Shown piece by piece: positions 11,760-24,601 of a DNA stretch of 64,000 nucleotides (its first letter is position 1; each line of letters opens with the position of its first letter). The notes under the pieces were generated by a model. The model was not told the origin of the DNA, did not search any database, and was given only the letters and a program-made list of their open reading frames with translations. The stretch comes from Chimonanthus salicifolius (Eukaryota > Streptophyta > Magnoliopsida > Laurales > Calycanthaceae), in assembly GCA_013350335.1 (NCBI GenBank), contig CM023539.1, forward strand, positions 23,367,043-23,431,042. The letters are read 5' to 3'. The position numbers and the translations under genes were made by a program.

Positions 11760-14700
11760 TGTAACGTCACCGCCCTTTTTCACTCGCTTCTTTCCATAAA
11801 TCAGAGTCTATTTTTTTTATAACAGAGTAGAGTGATAGAGAGCGGGATGTCAAGACGAGAGCTAAGTCCGAACTTCTAAAGTCCGACCTTTAACTGGCCA
11901 ACCCTATGTGTGCATGGACTAAGTCCACGAAAACGGTTCACACATATCAATATAAACATGCGGAATAAAATCATCACTGCGGAATTAAAATCATAACATG
12001 CGGAATCATAATAGAACCCAGTTCTATTCCATTTCAGATAGCAAATTACGTCACGTCTTTATTCAATAATTGATATAACACAATTATCCGAATAAACATC
12101 CAACCATAGCAAATTCATCTAAGTTATTACATGTCTGAATTCCAGATACTCAATTACAAGTCCGTGAGTATCTTAAACAAAATAAAATTAAAAGCATCCA
12201 AGCTCCTATGCTTGTCCCTCTTCGTGTTCAGCGTTCCCCTGATTTCCTGTGTCATCCACTAGGGTAGAAGTAGGGCGTTAGAACAACGTGCCCAATAGGT
12301 ATTCCAATTAGGGTTAACACATGGGTTAGTACCAAAAATCCAGATATAATATATATATCAAATCTAGTTACAATAAATCATACCATACTTATAAAGCTTC
12401 GTATCCAAAACAGTGTATGATAATAGAGATCCAATCATACCGATAAAAACTAGAAACCTTGCATGATAATAAAGACCATAGTCATGCCGATTCAATGCCA
12501 TGCTATGTTATCATATGTAATGAGTCCCACCCATCACAAAATATCCTCTTGATGGAATGCTTCTCATCAAGGTATCCCCCACGATTCTTTTACGGACGCC
12601 CCGACGGAGTGGTGGATCTCCAGAATCTTCTTGATGGAAATCACATCAAGGTATCCCCCACGATTCTTTTACGGATGCCCCGACGGAGTGGTGGATCTCC
12701 GGCTACATTTCATACATAGTATCCTCTTGATGGAATTCTCCTCATCAAGGTACCCCCACAATTGTTTTACGGACGCCCCGACGGAGTGGTGGATCTCCGG
12801 CTACTGTTCATCCCTCCCATGCCATGCATGAGATGCAAATGCCAATGAAAACACCTGCTATTTTAATCATATAAACATAGCATTTAAAATCACATTTTGA
12901 AACGTATCCAACACATGCTATTTTAATCATATAAACATAGCATTTAAAATCACCATTTGAAACATATCCTTTGCAATATAAATTCATCAAATCAAGATAA
13001 AAACAATGTACATAAACCCATGGTTTCAAAGAGATGGAATCCTATCAAAGACCGCTAACGTGTCCTTGCAGTCTTTCGTCCGGTAACCGCTCACGATTGT
13101 AAATACCTTGTGAGGTCTCGTTACCTTATAATATAAAATCAATCAAAACCAAGTCCTACTTGATTTACTAATAATGTTTAAGTCCATATACACAATCCTC
13201 ATGAGGTTCGGCCATACACCATGGCCGAACCCATGGTTTGTCATTTTCAGCCGATATTTACAATAATGTCCATTCTTACCATCAACTTATGTTTGAGTTC
13301 CATTAATTCCACATAATTACCAAAATGCCATCCATGGCTATCATAACCCATAATCCAATCCTTTCAAACATTAAAAACATAAATCATTCCCCATACACGT
13401 TCCATCATATAATTCATGGGGTTCGGCCATACACCATGGCCGAACCCTATGTCCATTATTTTTCACCTATTTACGTTATTGCCATTGTCCTATTTATAGC
13501 CAATACATAAACCATGAACATAGGTATATAATTAAATCCCTAAATTAATTTATTTAAACACTTAGTCCCTCAAACATACCTTAGTGGGGTTCAGCCATAC
13601 ATCATGGCCGAACCTCACCCTCTTGGTAATTACCTGAGTCCATAAAAACATTCATCATGGGGTTCGGCCATACACCATGGCCGAACCCATGATTCTTCAT
13701 CTTAGACCATATTTACATTTTTGCCATTCCCTCCAACAACTTGTGTTTAGGTTTCAAAACATAGATCCTTTCATAGCACTCCGAAATACCCTTTAAATGT
13801 TCTATAACAATTCCTTAATCCAAACATGATCTATCATTGAGGGATCCATTTGAAAATTGGTTCATGGGGCTTCGGCCATATCATGATGTCTAAGTTTCCA
13901 TTTTCATCAACTTCCATTATCAGAAAATCCATAAATAGCAAGTCCATAATTAGAAGGTTCATAAATAGAAAGTCCATCATTAGAAAACTTTTCTAATTTA
14001 ATCTCCACCAAAAACAATCCATTCTTTCTATTCTTAGATCCTTTCTAAATTAAACTCCACTTTCCATATTTAGAAACTTTCCCATTTTTAATCTTCTCCT
14101 TCTATTTTTAAATCCTTTCTAAAAATCCTCCTTCCATAATTATTCACCAAAGTCCTTCCATAATTAGAAGATTCTAATTTAGTAACCATCCTCCATGGGG
14201 TTCGGCCACACACTATGGCCGAACCCTATGGTTCCAAAAATCCTCACCTTAACAAAATTTAGCCAACATGAATTCTTTAAGACCTTTCCATGGTTTTCAT
14301 GATCAAATTGCATCTAAGAAAACATCAACACAAATCCATTTAAAGTAATCATTCTCCTTTCCATGGGATTCATCCTTCAAAATCCCATAATTATTATCAA
14401 CAACCTTCCATGGGGTTCGGCCCTTCATCATGGCCGAACCCTATGGTTTATTAACTTCTTCTTAAACCATTTTAAATCCCTTTTAAAACATGCATAATTA
14501 GTCCATGGTTTTCATTATTAAAATTCCATAATTAAACCATGCTTTTCCATGGGGTTCGGCCATGCACCATGGCCGAACCACATGCTCCATTCTTTCCATT
14601 AAAATCATCATATTCATCTTCCAATTTTCTTCCATGGGGTTCGGCCATACATCATGGCCGAACCCTATGGTTCATCCCCTTTTATTAAACCCCAACATTC

Positions 14701-15667
14701 ATCCATTAAAAATATCAAATCACATACCGGTTCCGCGACTCCTCCGGTTTTCCGTCGGTTGATCTTGCTCTTCCAATCTTCTTCTTTCCTTAGCCTCCTT
14801 GATCTTCAACACAAAACTGAGAACACCTTCTTGCCAAGCATAATAGCCTCAAGACCCTTGCTGATTTCTGCAATGCCGTGTGCCTCTCCTTCTCTCCTTT
14901 TATTACTTCTAATTTGTCCCAATATTAGACAATGCTATTGCACCCCTTTTGTCTCTAACACATCCACTCGGCCAAACTTATTAAGTTAGCAATTACCGTG
15001 TGCCCCTTTCTCATTTTAGAAAGTCCTAATTAGAATATGCTATTGCCGTGCCATGCTTCCCTCTTTGGATGTGAATGTCGTGTGCCCCTTTCCTTGTCCT
15101 ATAAAACTTCTAATTAACCCCAACTTAGAAGGTGCTATGACCCTTTAAATTAGCCATTGCTAATGCCGTGTACACCTTTCTTATTTTGGAGAGTCCTCTT
15201 ATTTTTAGAACCAGCCAATGCGCCCCTTGTTGCATTTCTTTTATAAACCTCCAATCAGTCCTATATTTAGAACAATGCCGTGTTTCACCAAGGGAAGGAT
15301 CCCTTTAAAAATACTCCAACATATTATGCGTATATCTCATATGTTTCCATGTCAACCTCTCATGACACGGCCACATTAATCCATATATCTTATTCACATA
15401 TCCTTCCTTGGCTTCCACTCTATGCGCATATCATGGATTAAATATCTCATGCGCATAATAATTAATCCAAATCCTTTATTTATGTACATTGCATTATTAA
15501 TTAAATTCAGCCCCATTTAATTTTATTAAAACCCTTTCCATAATCCGTTAGGTCATAATTGGGCAAAGACCCAAAACTTTACCCATATAAGTTCCATATC
15601 TAAAATTTCACAAATTAAGTGGGTAATTTCCATAAATATTTATAACTTGAAAATCCAGGGTGTTACG
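11760..15667 (-). mobile_element. Solo LTR, gypsy family B, copy 1
   Basis: A 3.9-kb LTR flanked by a perfect 5-bp target duplication GTTTA (11755-11759 and 15668-15672), with no internal region, so it is a solo LTR left by LTR-LTR recombination. It opens TGTAACG on the plus strand and closes GTGTTACG, the expected final A having changed to G. Orientation is taken as minus because the plus-strand left end, reversed, matches the terminal block of the gypsy G LTR (poly-A, ACTCTGATTTT, GGGCG near 45940-45990). It splits the 3' ORF of the minus-strand Sirevirus-like element. Eight copies of a long palindrome lie in its middle. Confidence 0.85.
13205..14665. repeat. Array of GGTTCGGCCAT/ATGGCCGAACC palindromes
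   Basis: Eight copies of an inverted repeat with 11-base arms GGTTCGGCCAT and ATGGCCGAACC and a short spacer of about 5 bases begin near 13205, 13420, 13588, 13661, 14199, 14414, 14553 and 14638. Several are perfect in both arms. Spacing is irregular (76 to about 540 bp). A further damaged copy lies near 13865. Only one degenerate copy exists in each of the other two family B LTRs (near 32873 and 40945). Confidence 0.9.
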
Positions 15668-15672
15668 GTTTA

Positions 15673-15901
15673 GGAGGTCTCTCACTAGCGGCCTTCCTTC
15701 CTTTGGACTTGAACCTATAACCAGGAGTGTTAGGACTTTGAGATGAAGGAGATTCCTCAAAGCTTAGGGTCGAACCACCCTGCTTGTTAGCTTTTCGCTT
15801 CCCTTAAGAAGGTTTGGGCTTTTTGGGAGGTGGAGAGGAACCAATGGGATCTTCCTCATTGTCTCGAGTCTCAAAATCAGAGGACACTTTGTCCTTGCCA
15901 T
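15673..15901 (-). pseudogene. 3' ORF of the minus-strand element, N-terminal part
   Basis: On the minus strand an ATG at 15899-15901 opens a frame rich in Lys, Ser and Pro that would have run into 11754 before the solo LTR inserted. The position, downstream of a palindrome cluster and upstream of the polypurine tract, matches the 3' ORFs of elements I (28722) and II (42248). No known domain is visible in this part. Confidence 0.45.
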
Positions 15902-16600
15902 TTTTTATTGGTTTTTCAATACTCCTCTAAGATAAAATCGAAATGAAAGAGGATAGAGCCTTACCCGAGCTGATAAAACACTAAAAACCACGAGAAAATA
16001 GGTCTCTGATGGTAGAGGCAACCTTTTTCCGGCCTATTCTGGCGAGAGATCGGTGGTACTGATCGAATATGGAGGCTACGTCATGCTCGTTCGTCGGTAG
16101 AAGGGAGGTTTTAGAGAAGATGATCGAAAAGAGAGGGATGATAATGGTTTCGAACGCAGCAAGGGTTTTAACTTAAAAACACCTACTCGACTCGGACGAT
16201 ATATCGTTCTGTACGATTAGTCGTCCTGTCGATCCAAGCTCACTTGGCGATTAGTCGCTAAGACTCAAAACTGGATTTTCTTCCCAAGTCCATTGCTACC
16301 TACAACCGATGCATTGTCACTCGACGATTGATCACTTTGCTGAAACATCGCACACTAGTGATATGTCGCCATACCAGAAACTGATTTTTCCCAAAAACTC
16401 CAATTTTGTTTTGAAAATTCCCTATAAGTTTTTCACAAAAATTCATGACATACACATCATATATCACATAATGAGCATCACATATAGTCATAAAATCATC
16501 TTGCAATTGATCAAATTGAAAATCATATACCAATTTAAGCATATATGATCAAATCCATGCAAGACAAGATAACAAACCACACACATTCAATTATGCAAAC
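15902..16600 (-). promoter_or_regulatory. Region upstream of the 3' ORF with a palindrome cluster
   Basis: No coding frame. Between 16190 and 16370 there are several short palindromes of the type also found in this element's LTR, including the perfect 12-mer ACGATATATCGT at 16196-16207. Elements I and II carry their own LTR-type motif at the equivalent place. A regulatory role, such as a promoter for the 3' ORF, is inference. Confidence 0.45.
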
Positions 16601-17229
16601 ACTAAAACCATGTTAAGCATATTGAACAGAAATATACCACTTGAAAATCTAATTTTCAAGTAATGTATGGTTTTCCAAGCAAGACTATTGTAATAGCCAG
16701 GAAATGCATAGTCTAACCTTATAGTTACCAATTTCCTATTACATGTCATAGCACATGGGCTATTTGAACTCACTTGCCACTAGAGTTCAATTTGTAATGG
16801 TTTAAGATATGAAAGTGAATCTTAAACCAAAACAAAACATGATTAGGTGGTGGTCTATCTCGTAGGTACCCCAATGGTTGAGCTTGGTCTCTCAAACATA
16901 TTCCTTTGGGCATACCTTGGGGGTCCAAACATTGGATGCCTCAACTCCTTCAAGACTTGATCAAGTTGTTTTAGTAAGGAGTCTTGCCTTGGGTCCACCT
17001 TCCTTGGGGTACATGTCTCTTGACATTAGGCTTAGGTGGATGCATTTTAAGCTTTCCATTTAGGTGGTGGGTTCATTTAACCTTAATGTTTGGAGTGTGA
17101 TTAATGGTCTTCACTTGAAGGTGCGTCTTCCTAAGGTTACATTCAAGCTTGTAATGTCCAACATTATTACAATAGAAACATAGTTGATGATCATCGAGGC
17201 AACTCCCCTGGTCATCAACTTAGTCCAAG
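16601..17229 (-). pseudogene. Minus-strand Sirevirus-like interior with gag zinc knuckle
   Basis: The minus-strand reading of 16600-16870 matches plus-strand 27920-28130 of element I (shared phrases GAGATAGACCA, ATGTTTTGTT, GGTTTAAGATTCACTT and TTGGAAAACCATACATT), so the two elements are relatives in opposite orientation. A perfect CX2CX4HX4C zinc knuckle (residues CFYCNNVGHYKLEC) lies at 17180-17139 and is the Gag nucleic-acid-binding finger. No protease, integrase or reverse transcriptase follows it, so pol is absent here too. The 5' remainder of the element was lost at the junction with the next repeat. Confidence 0.65.
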
Positions 17230-19336
17230 GATTCGACCATAATTCGCTGTCTCAGACCCGAAGGCCAACCAAAAGAGCTATAAAAGCGCAAAATCTCCAA
17301 CACCGATCCAACCGTGGATGCTCATGCATGAATGTACCTGCAAATAATATCAATGCATGTATGCCATGTCCAAAGTAAATTATGGAGATCTAAAATATAT
17401 TAACATATGTTATAATGAACCAGCATCGTAATAATGTAGCAATTCTAAAATATAATCCCTAACACATATAATTCCATAAGAACATATGTAATAATCAAGG
17501 TTCAACAACATATGGCATAACATGGTCCAACAATAAACACCAATATTCCAAACATAAGATAAAACCATTCCAAATATGTTTATGAATGCATATCATCGAT
17601 TTTCCAACACGGTAACAGGTACGATACCAGTCTAGGCTAACTGAGTCACTCACTGACTTTAACACTTGGCAAAAAATAATTTTCCTCCATACGTTCTGTG
17701 AGATGCACAAGATTTTACCTGTTAAATCAAATAATCTCAGTCATTTTGTTCTAAACCCAGCATTTATGCATTCCCACACACAAATCATAATATCAAAGGA
17801 ATTCAACAATATAATAGTCATAAAAGTATTTGAATCCCTCACATCAAGTTATAAAGTAAAATTACACCAAAAATCCAAGCTTTAAGTTAGCAAAATTTCA
17901 ATTTAAATCTCTGCAATTATTAAAAATTCAAAAACCACTTAACAATCAACTCCCTATTAATTTATATTAAAAGAGTCCATCTCTTACAGGTCATAGGGGT
18001 TCTGTTCCACCAACCCAAAATTCGTAAACCAAATTTTCCAAGATTTACACACTTTTCCAAGAAAATCCTAATAGGGTGAAATTCGCTCATATTACAGAAT
18101 TTTCTAGGAGAAAACACGTTCATTAATTAATTATCATCTTCTACCAGTACGTAGGTCTCTGAATTATGATTGTAACGATATGTCGTGCGTCCCAAGGAGA
18201 TCTTCCTAGACCGAGTTATGAGATTTTTAACTGCAAGCTGCGCAAATTGGAACTGTAGTGGTTGACCTGAATTTCCTTGGAATTTCAATGAATTCTTGGA
18301 ATTTGATTTCTAATTGGTTTAAATTCTTAAATCAATCGTTTTTTTTTTCCTTCTCTTTTTCTTTCTCTCATCTCCATATTTGAATCTCACCAATAAAAAC
18401 CATGGAGATCTGATCCAAGTTTTAGAGAGAAAACAAAAAAAGAAAAGAGATGGAAAGATCAAGAAACCCAAGGAAATCACACTAGATTCATTGAAAAAGT
18501 CTGAACTTATCTCTTGGAGAAGATGGAGATCCAAGCCAAAAATCAAACATAATCCAAGGAATCTTCAAAATCCAAAGCTCCAAACGTACAAGAGAGAGAA
18601 GAGGAGAGAGAGAGAGAGAGAGAAAGCCTAGGTTCGTCTATTGCATATTGCAATACACGACTTCCTTGTTTTATTTACAAGGTGTAGTCGGCCCTACTTT
18701 GCCTCCTTTACCTTTTTATTTTTTATTTTTTTATTTTCTAAAAATACTCCCTTTCTCCAAATTGCTTCCAACGTTTTTAGCAAAATTTGGATTTCTCTCT
18801 TCCTCTCCAACGAATTGGAGTTTTGGAAATTTTCATCTATTTTTTTTGAATCATCTTTTAAAAACACAAAATCGTGTGGGACCATGCCCCAAAAAAATTT
18901 CCCACTTAATTTCCAAAATCAATTGGATTTCAAAATAATCAAGATTTTGTCTCAAAATAGTTATTTTCTTAAAATTAAATTCTCAAATCAATCCTTCCAA
19001 AAATAAAAATCACTTGGGTCCCATCAAATCTAATTTTAGAAAGTTTCCAAAAATAGAATCCAAAATTAAAATTTGAATAATAATATTCAAATAAATTTTC
19101 TTAACAGTTGTGAACCCTGATAACATGCCAATTTTAGAAATTTCTGATTTTGGAAGGTTTTCAAAAATAGAAATCTGTTATTTTTAGAATCTTGGTCAAA
19201 ATTGGATTTTTAAATCAATTATTAAATTTAAACAATTTCAAACAGATAAGTAGGCAAATAGAGACAACACCTGATTAAAAATCCATCGACAATTCTATTT
19301 GGGTTTAAACCTGTTATTTTGGGTTAGATCGCTACA
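17230..19336 (-). mobile_element. 3' LTR of a truncated minus-strand gypsy element
   Basis: The right edge is firm: on the minus strand the LTR opens TGTAGCGATCTAACCC at 19336, directly after a polypurine tract. The left edge is not resolved and is placed near 17230, just past the zinc knuckle of the neighbouring element. The interval has no supported gene. Open frames at 18380-19006 are low-complexity, and a GA-rich run lies at about 18603-18626. Confidence 0.5.
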
Positions 19337-19353
19337 ACCTACCCCCTTTAAAG
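19337..19353 (-). other. Polypurine tract of the minus-strand gypsy element
   Basis: Minus-strand CTTTAAAGGGGGTAGGT abuts the LTR start. It is preceded by the AAATTTCGAGGGCGAAATTT phrase (to about 19373) common just upstream of gypsy 3' LTRs in plants. Confidence 0.8.
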
Positions 19354-19489
19354 AAATTTCGCCCTCGAAATTTAACTAAGGTACTAACCTTGATCGACGA
19401 ACAATTCTGATACAACTTTTGCATTGATACACAACTAAGCCCATCCTTGAAGAATCACAATAGTCAATATAATAACCAAAGCCTCTTTA

Positions 19490-21400
19490 TAGAATTACCA
19501 ACACTGGCAAGAAGTCAACCTTCTCTTCAGTTCTTGAGAAGCTCGCTCACATGTGTATGCCCACACAAACTTGACATCTTTCCTGGTTAGTTTAGTCATA
19601 AGTACAACAAGCTTCGAGAATCTCTATTAAACATCTAATAATATTCTGCCAAGCCTAAGAAACCGTGGGTTTCAAACATATTGCGTGGCCTTTCCCACTT
19701 GAGTACAACCCCAACCTTATCAGGATCTACTGCCACACATCGGTTGAAATTACAGTGACTTTAGAAATTGTATTTCTGTTAACTAAAATTCTTAGTTGTT
19801 CCATTTAACATATAGCATGTGAGCCTTCACTTATAAGATAAAATCCCATCCACATAGACAACCACATTTTTTTTTCAGCGATCGCTCCATCGTCACATAT
19901 GTCACATCACCGCAAGACTTTGACCTCCACTTTTGGTAGTCCTTACACGGGTACCTTTACCACTCTCGACATGGTAAAGCTATCTACCTCCAATCTCGAT
20001 AACTCCTACAGGGTTTGTCACATTCACAACAAAACCCTTTAATAGATAACTATACTGCAACATCTTTAACATAGTTTTCCTATCTTAGAAATGTATGCAC
20101 ATAATCCACAACTGTAACTCAATACATGTATCCATTTCTATCCATATGAAAGTCATAACGCGACTTAAATAACTTAACTTCATAGTCTCAACTTAACTCA
20201 CCAAGTAAAGGTTCATCCAAGACTCAAGTATTATGGGTCTCCAAACATGCCATAAATCAAATGAAATCTATTGTTCTCAACTGAATTCATAAATTCCAAC
20301 TATTTGTTATTCAGCACTCCAATGTCTAAGTCTTCAAACACGGCCCAAAATGGGAAAACACAATTTGTCACTCACCTCCTACGGGGGAGGACCAGACACC
20401 CACCTCCATAAATAATTTAAAAGGTCTGATGGATGAATCTCCAATCCACGTCCACATTTACCTCCTTACATATCCAACACTAACGAATCAAACACCCATT
20501 TATAACTACCAAGATTTAGGACACGGGGCCTATGAATTGGGTCTTCTTAGTCGATCCATCATCAATAAAGACTTCCACAACTGATCCAGATATGGTCTCA
20601 GGATTTTGTTTATAAGAGCCATGAATGTCGCAAGAGCATTAGTTAATCCAAACGGTATTACTACAAACTCATAATGACCAAGAACAATCTTCTCAATTTC
20701 ACATTCCCTAATTCTCAACTGATGATATCCTAACTGAAGATCAATCTTGGAGAAATACCGAGGACTCTCTCAACTGATCTAACAAATCATCAATTCAGGG
20801 GAGGTGATACTTATTCTTAATTGTCACTTTGTTCAATTGTCGATATTCGATACAAAGCCTCATAGATCCATCCTTTTTCTTAACAAACAAAGCTGGTACA
20901 TCCCAATGTGATGCACTAAGTTAGATTGAACCAACATTCATAAAACCATCCAATTGACTTTTCAATTCTACCAACTCAACTAGCACCATTCTATATGGAA
21001 GTATAGAAGCAGACGACATACCATGAAGCAAGTCAATAGGAAATTCAACATCTCCATGTGGCGGCAATCCCGTTAACTTTTCTAGAAACACATCTGTGAA
21101 ATCGCATACCTCCTTGGGTACTTCATATCCAAGGATTATGAATTCTCCTAACCCATACTAGGCAATTGACCAAGCAGCTTCCGACAAATCATGTAGGGTC
21201 CAAGGAAAGGTTCAATTCCAAACTAAAATCTTTCTCTATGGGTGATCGACCAGATACACGTCTCTTAAAGCAATCTAAATCACAATAGCAACAGATATCC
21301 AATCCAAGCCTAGAATGGTTTCGTACCCAAAACCATAAGGTCACGCTCTAATTGAACTCCACCAATGGCTATCATAGAAGTCTGACAACCTTTACTCACA
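19490..21400 (-). pseudogene. Ty3/gypsy pol, truncated and broken (minus strand)
   Basis: Read from 21400 down to 19490, this retains the end of the aspartic protease (GLDW near 21310), the protease-RT linker, the reverse-transcriptase start with [13 protein letters not shown] (about 20900-20850), the palm with [15 protein letters not shown] (20718-20530), the catalytic FIDD (about 20555), and thumb or RNase H fragments with VDPDK and FLGLA (about 19760-19640). The integrase is missing: the thumb remnant runs almost straight into the polypurine tract. Many stops and frame changes are present. The stretch 19850-20500 between palm and thumb is poorly preserved. Confidence 0.75.
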
Positions 21401-21479
21401 CTAGTGGATTGACCAACTCCAACTCACAACAAACCACACACAAATTAGACTAATCATGGGTCAAGGTATTACAATATGG

Positions 21480-22015
21480 CCCAAGTAGAATATAAAACAT
21501 GAGTGGAAAAACTTATGTTTTTGTCATTGCCAATGATTTTTCTTGATAGACATGGGTTTTGATTTTGTATGATAAAAATGATGCACACCTTGCATTTACA
21601 AACTTGTACAATAGAGTTCAAAATGAAAAGAGATATGCAATCAACAATATTAGAAGCGATAGAGGCAGAGAATTTGACAATCAAGATATGAATAGGTTTC
21701 ATGAAAATCTGGAGGTCACAATTACTCAGCTCCCAGAATACCCCAACAAAATGGACTAGTTGAAAGGAAAAATAGATCACTCCAAGAGATGACTACGACT
21801 ATACTTAGTGAACAAAACATTCCTAAATACTTTTGGGCTGAAAGCGACCAATACCGCCTATTACATGATCATTAGGGTCATAATTAGAAAGCACCTAATT
21901 AAAACTCTCTATGAACTACAAAAAGGTAGAAAACCAAACATAGGATATTTAAAAAATTTGGATGCAAATACTTCATTTTCAATAGAAAAGATAACTTGGG
22001 AAAACTTGATAAAAA
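21480..22015 (+). pseudogene. Ty1/copia integrase fragment (left half of a split pol)
   Basis: Integrase core remnants are visible: TYVFVIVDDF (near 21505), IRSDRGREFDN (near 21650-21685), a catalytic-glutamate region after PQ-N-G-type sequence (21730-21770) and the following C-terminal segment. It is broken by frame changes. The fragment stops exactly where the gypsy G LTR begins (22016), and its reading continues at 56138 on the far side of G in the same frame. It is therefore one copia pol split by G. Confidence 0.8.
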
Positions 22016-22728
22016 TGTAACGACCCAAGAATTTGACCCTCGGACTCGATTTATTTTCTGGATGAATTTTGAATATAAATTTGGAGTTTTAAATTCAAAT
22101 TAGAAATTATGTTGAAACTTATTGAGAAAGTTAGTGCTTGCTGAAACTAATGGAATTATTGGTGGTTAACTAAATAATTTAATCAATTTATTAATCCTCA
22201 GTGATGACATGGCCACATGAGTTGGCAAGACACCATGGCAAGTGGGCCACTTGAGTTGAAACCCATGTGCAGCCCCACACTTTTCAGTTGAAAGAAGCAT
22301 CCTATCGACCTTTTACAACTCACTTATTTGAGCTGAAAACCCACCAACCAGATCCAGTTTTTCAGCTGAAAGAAGTCATCCTATCCACATCTTACAGCTC
22401 ACTTATTTGAGCTGAAAATCCACAAATCAGATCCAGCTTTTTAGCTAACAGAAGTCAGTCTATCCACATCTTACAACTCACTTATTTGAGTTGAAAATCC
22501 ACCAACTAGATCCAGCTTTTCAGCTGAGAAAAGTCAACCTATCCACATCTTACAGCTCACTTATTTGAGCTGAAAACCCACCAACCATCTACAGAATTTA
22601 TGAGCTAGAACAGCTCCATATTCCTTGGTCTCCTCAACTATTTCTCCCTTCCTTGTACCTCCTTTCTCCTCTTTTTATTCTCCCAGCACCAGATCCATCC
22701 TCAAACACTAAGAAGTTGGTTAGTATCT
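22016..22728 (+). repeat. Start of the gypsy G 5' LTR
   Basis: Matches 52626-53260 of the 3' LTR, including the approximately 80-bp tandem repeats with the TTTCAGCTGAAA palindrome (here about four units, 22280-22590). It retains about 150 bp near its start that the 3' LTR has lost. It is cut at TAGTATCT by the solo LTR at 22729. Confidence 0.85.
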
Positions 22729-24597
22729 TGTTAGTGCCTGGCTTTGCTGAGTCTCTATATTTGTCAATTCCATGACTTAGGAAGAAGCACTTGCTAGAAG
22801 CTTAAAGACTCAAGGTGATCAAGATTGAAGATCATGCTCCACCAGATTGAAGCTCATCGTTATGGCAATTACAAAATAGGTATTTGGTCATAGATGAATT
22901 TAGGTGGTACCCACACCTTAGAGAGGACCTATTCCTAGGCTTAATTGAAAAAATGGTAAAATCATAAAAAAAACTTGAGAGGAACCTTGACAGTGAATTG
23001 GAACCCAACTTGGAAATATGTATTTGGTTTATCTATCAGCTCGATCAGTCATTCTCACCGACCCCTCGATGGAAAGAGGATCGACCCATCGTGGTCAAAG
23101 ACTGGTCGGCCATATTGACAAAGGTTCTAGATCATAGAGCAGTCATTCTGGGTGTGCCTCTGATCGAGAGTCTCGTATGCACCGACCCCTCGGTGAAAGG
23201 CTGAAACAACCCCTCATGGTCAACGACTCTTCGATGAAAAACTTGTGAGTTCTGGACTTTGAACTCAAATGGGCTCTAGAGAAAACAAACATATCGGTAG
23301 TTCAAAACCGATCGAGAGTACCAGGACCGACCTCTCGGTAAAGGGCGACAACTCGTTTGGGCAGTACAAGTTTCGGGACATGAAACTCTATTTGCATGGT
23401 GTTACCCCACATTGAGACCCTCATATAGACCGACCTCTCGGTGCCATGACTGTCGACCCATCGATAACACCGACATGTCAACCAGAAAAGATTTATACTA
23501 TTGGGAGTTAATTTAATACGCAATGGTCGGGTTGTTGAGCGGTAATATTTCTAGTCACCGACCCCTCAATGCGTCCGACCTGTCGGTACACGACCGTTGC
23601 TGAAATTAGTTGCCTTCTCTATAAATACCAATATTTGTGCAACCAGTTGGTATCCTTTGGCAAATCCATTGGACCCTCATCATTATTAGTGAGATTAAAC
23701 AAGGGCCATCAAAAGGATCACTCTCTCTCTCTTGTGCTTACACTTGGGGAATCTAATACCACCAATCATATGGATTGAATTTGTGAGAGACAGAGGGGAA
23801 TGGATGAACAAACTACGATACATATTGGTAGAACCAATTTCCTAGTCACCCGGACATTGTGATTACTTTACAATGACTACAAGGAGAAATGTCGGCATAC
23901 ATTGGGTGGATCTTCGAAGAAGCAAACATCATCGAGAGAAAGCTTCAAAGGCAAGTGTTTCTTGGTTTCAATTTTATTTAAAACTTTTGTCCTAAAAGTG
24001 GATTAAGGAGGCTTGGCTCTGGGATTACTATAAAAAATCTAGGGCGTCGTCTCTGGCATATGTGGTGCGTGGAATTCCCAGCGAAATGAATAGGTCGAAT
24101 TCCTATTCTACATGTGGTGGGTGAAATTCCCAGCCGATTGAGTAAGGTGGAATTCTTACTCTAATTGTGAGGCTGTAAGTCCCCACTTAATGGATTTGGG
24201 GATAGCACAAGGTTCAGATAGTCCTAACAATAGGATGTAGGTTGGCTAACTAAACCACTATAAATTTGGTTTTATGGTGTTTGATCTTTGTGTGTTTGTG
24301 TTTCGATATTTAAGCACTATTCACAACACACATCACTTTGCATTTGATTATCTTTATTCATACATTGTGCTCAAGCATTGATAATCAAGTAATATGCAAA
24401 GGGTTCTAAAACTTCGTGTGATCATTTATGTAATTGAATAACAAATCATCACACTAAACAAATCTTTGATTAATATTCCGCTGCATTTAAACTCTAAATA
24501 ATCAAGAAATTTGTAAACACCATAGAAACTGGGATTGACCTATTCCACCCCCCCCCCTTGGGTCAATCGTGTTCTAGAAACGAAGGGAGAACTTTCA
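22729..24597 (+). mobile_element. Solo Sirevirus-like LTR inside the G 5' LTR
   Basis: Opens TGTTAGTGCC and closes AACTTTCA. The target duplication is TATCT at 22724-22728 on the left. The right copy, TATCT, is found at 35436-35440, because element I later inserted at the LTR's last base. There is no interior of its own. The LTR contains many copies of the near-palindrome CACCGACCCCTCGGTG (for example 23180-23195) and ends in a C-run (24549-24557). It resembles the LTR of element II more than that of element I. Confidence 0.8.
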
Positions 24598-24601
24598 TAT
24601 T

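Noticed and set aside
11337..11822. A 161-codon plus-strand open frame rich in Phe and Ser with membrane-like stretches
   Set aside because: It is the complement of the acidic Glu-rich segment of the minus-strand 3' ORF; GAA/GAG repeats read backwards as TTC/CTC give false hydrophobic segments.
18380..19006. Lys-rich and Phe-rich open frames in the gypsy LTR
   Set aside because: Low-complexity reading of A-rich and GA-rich sequence; they overlap in several frames.
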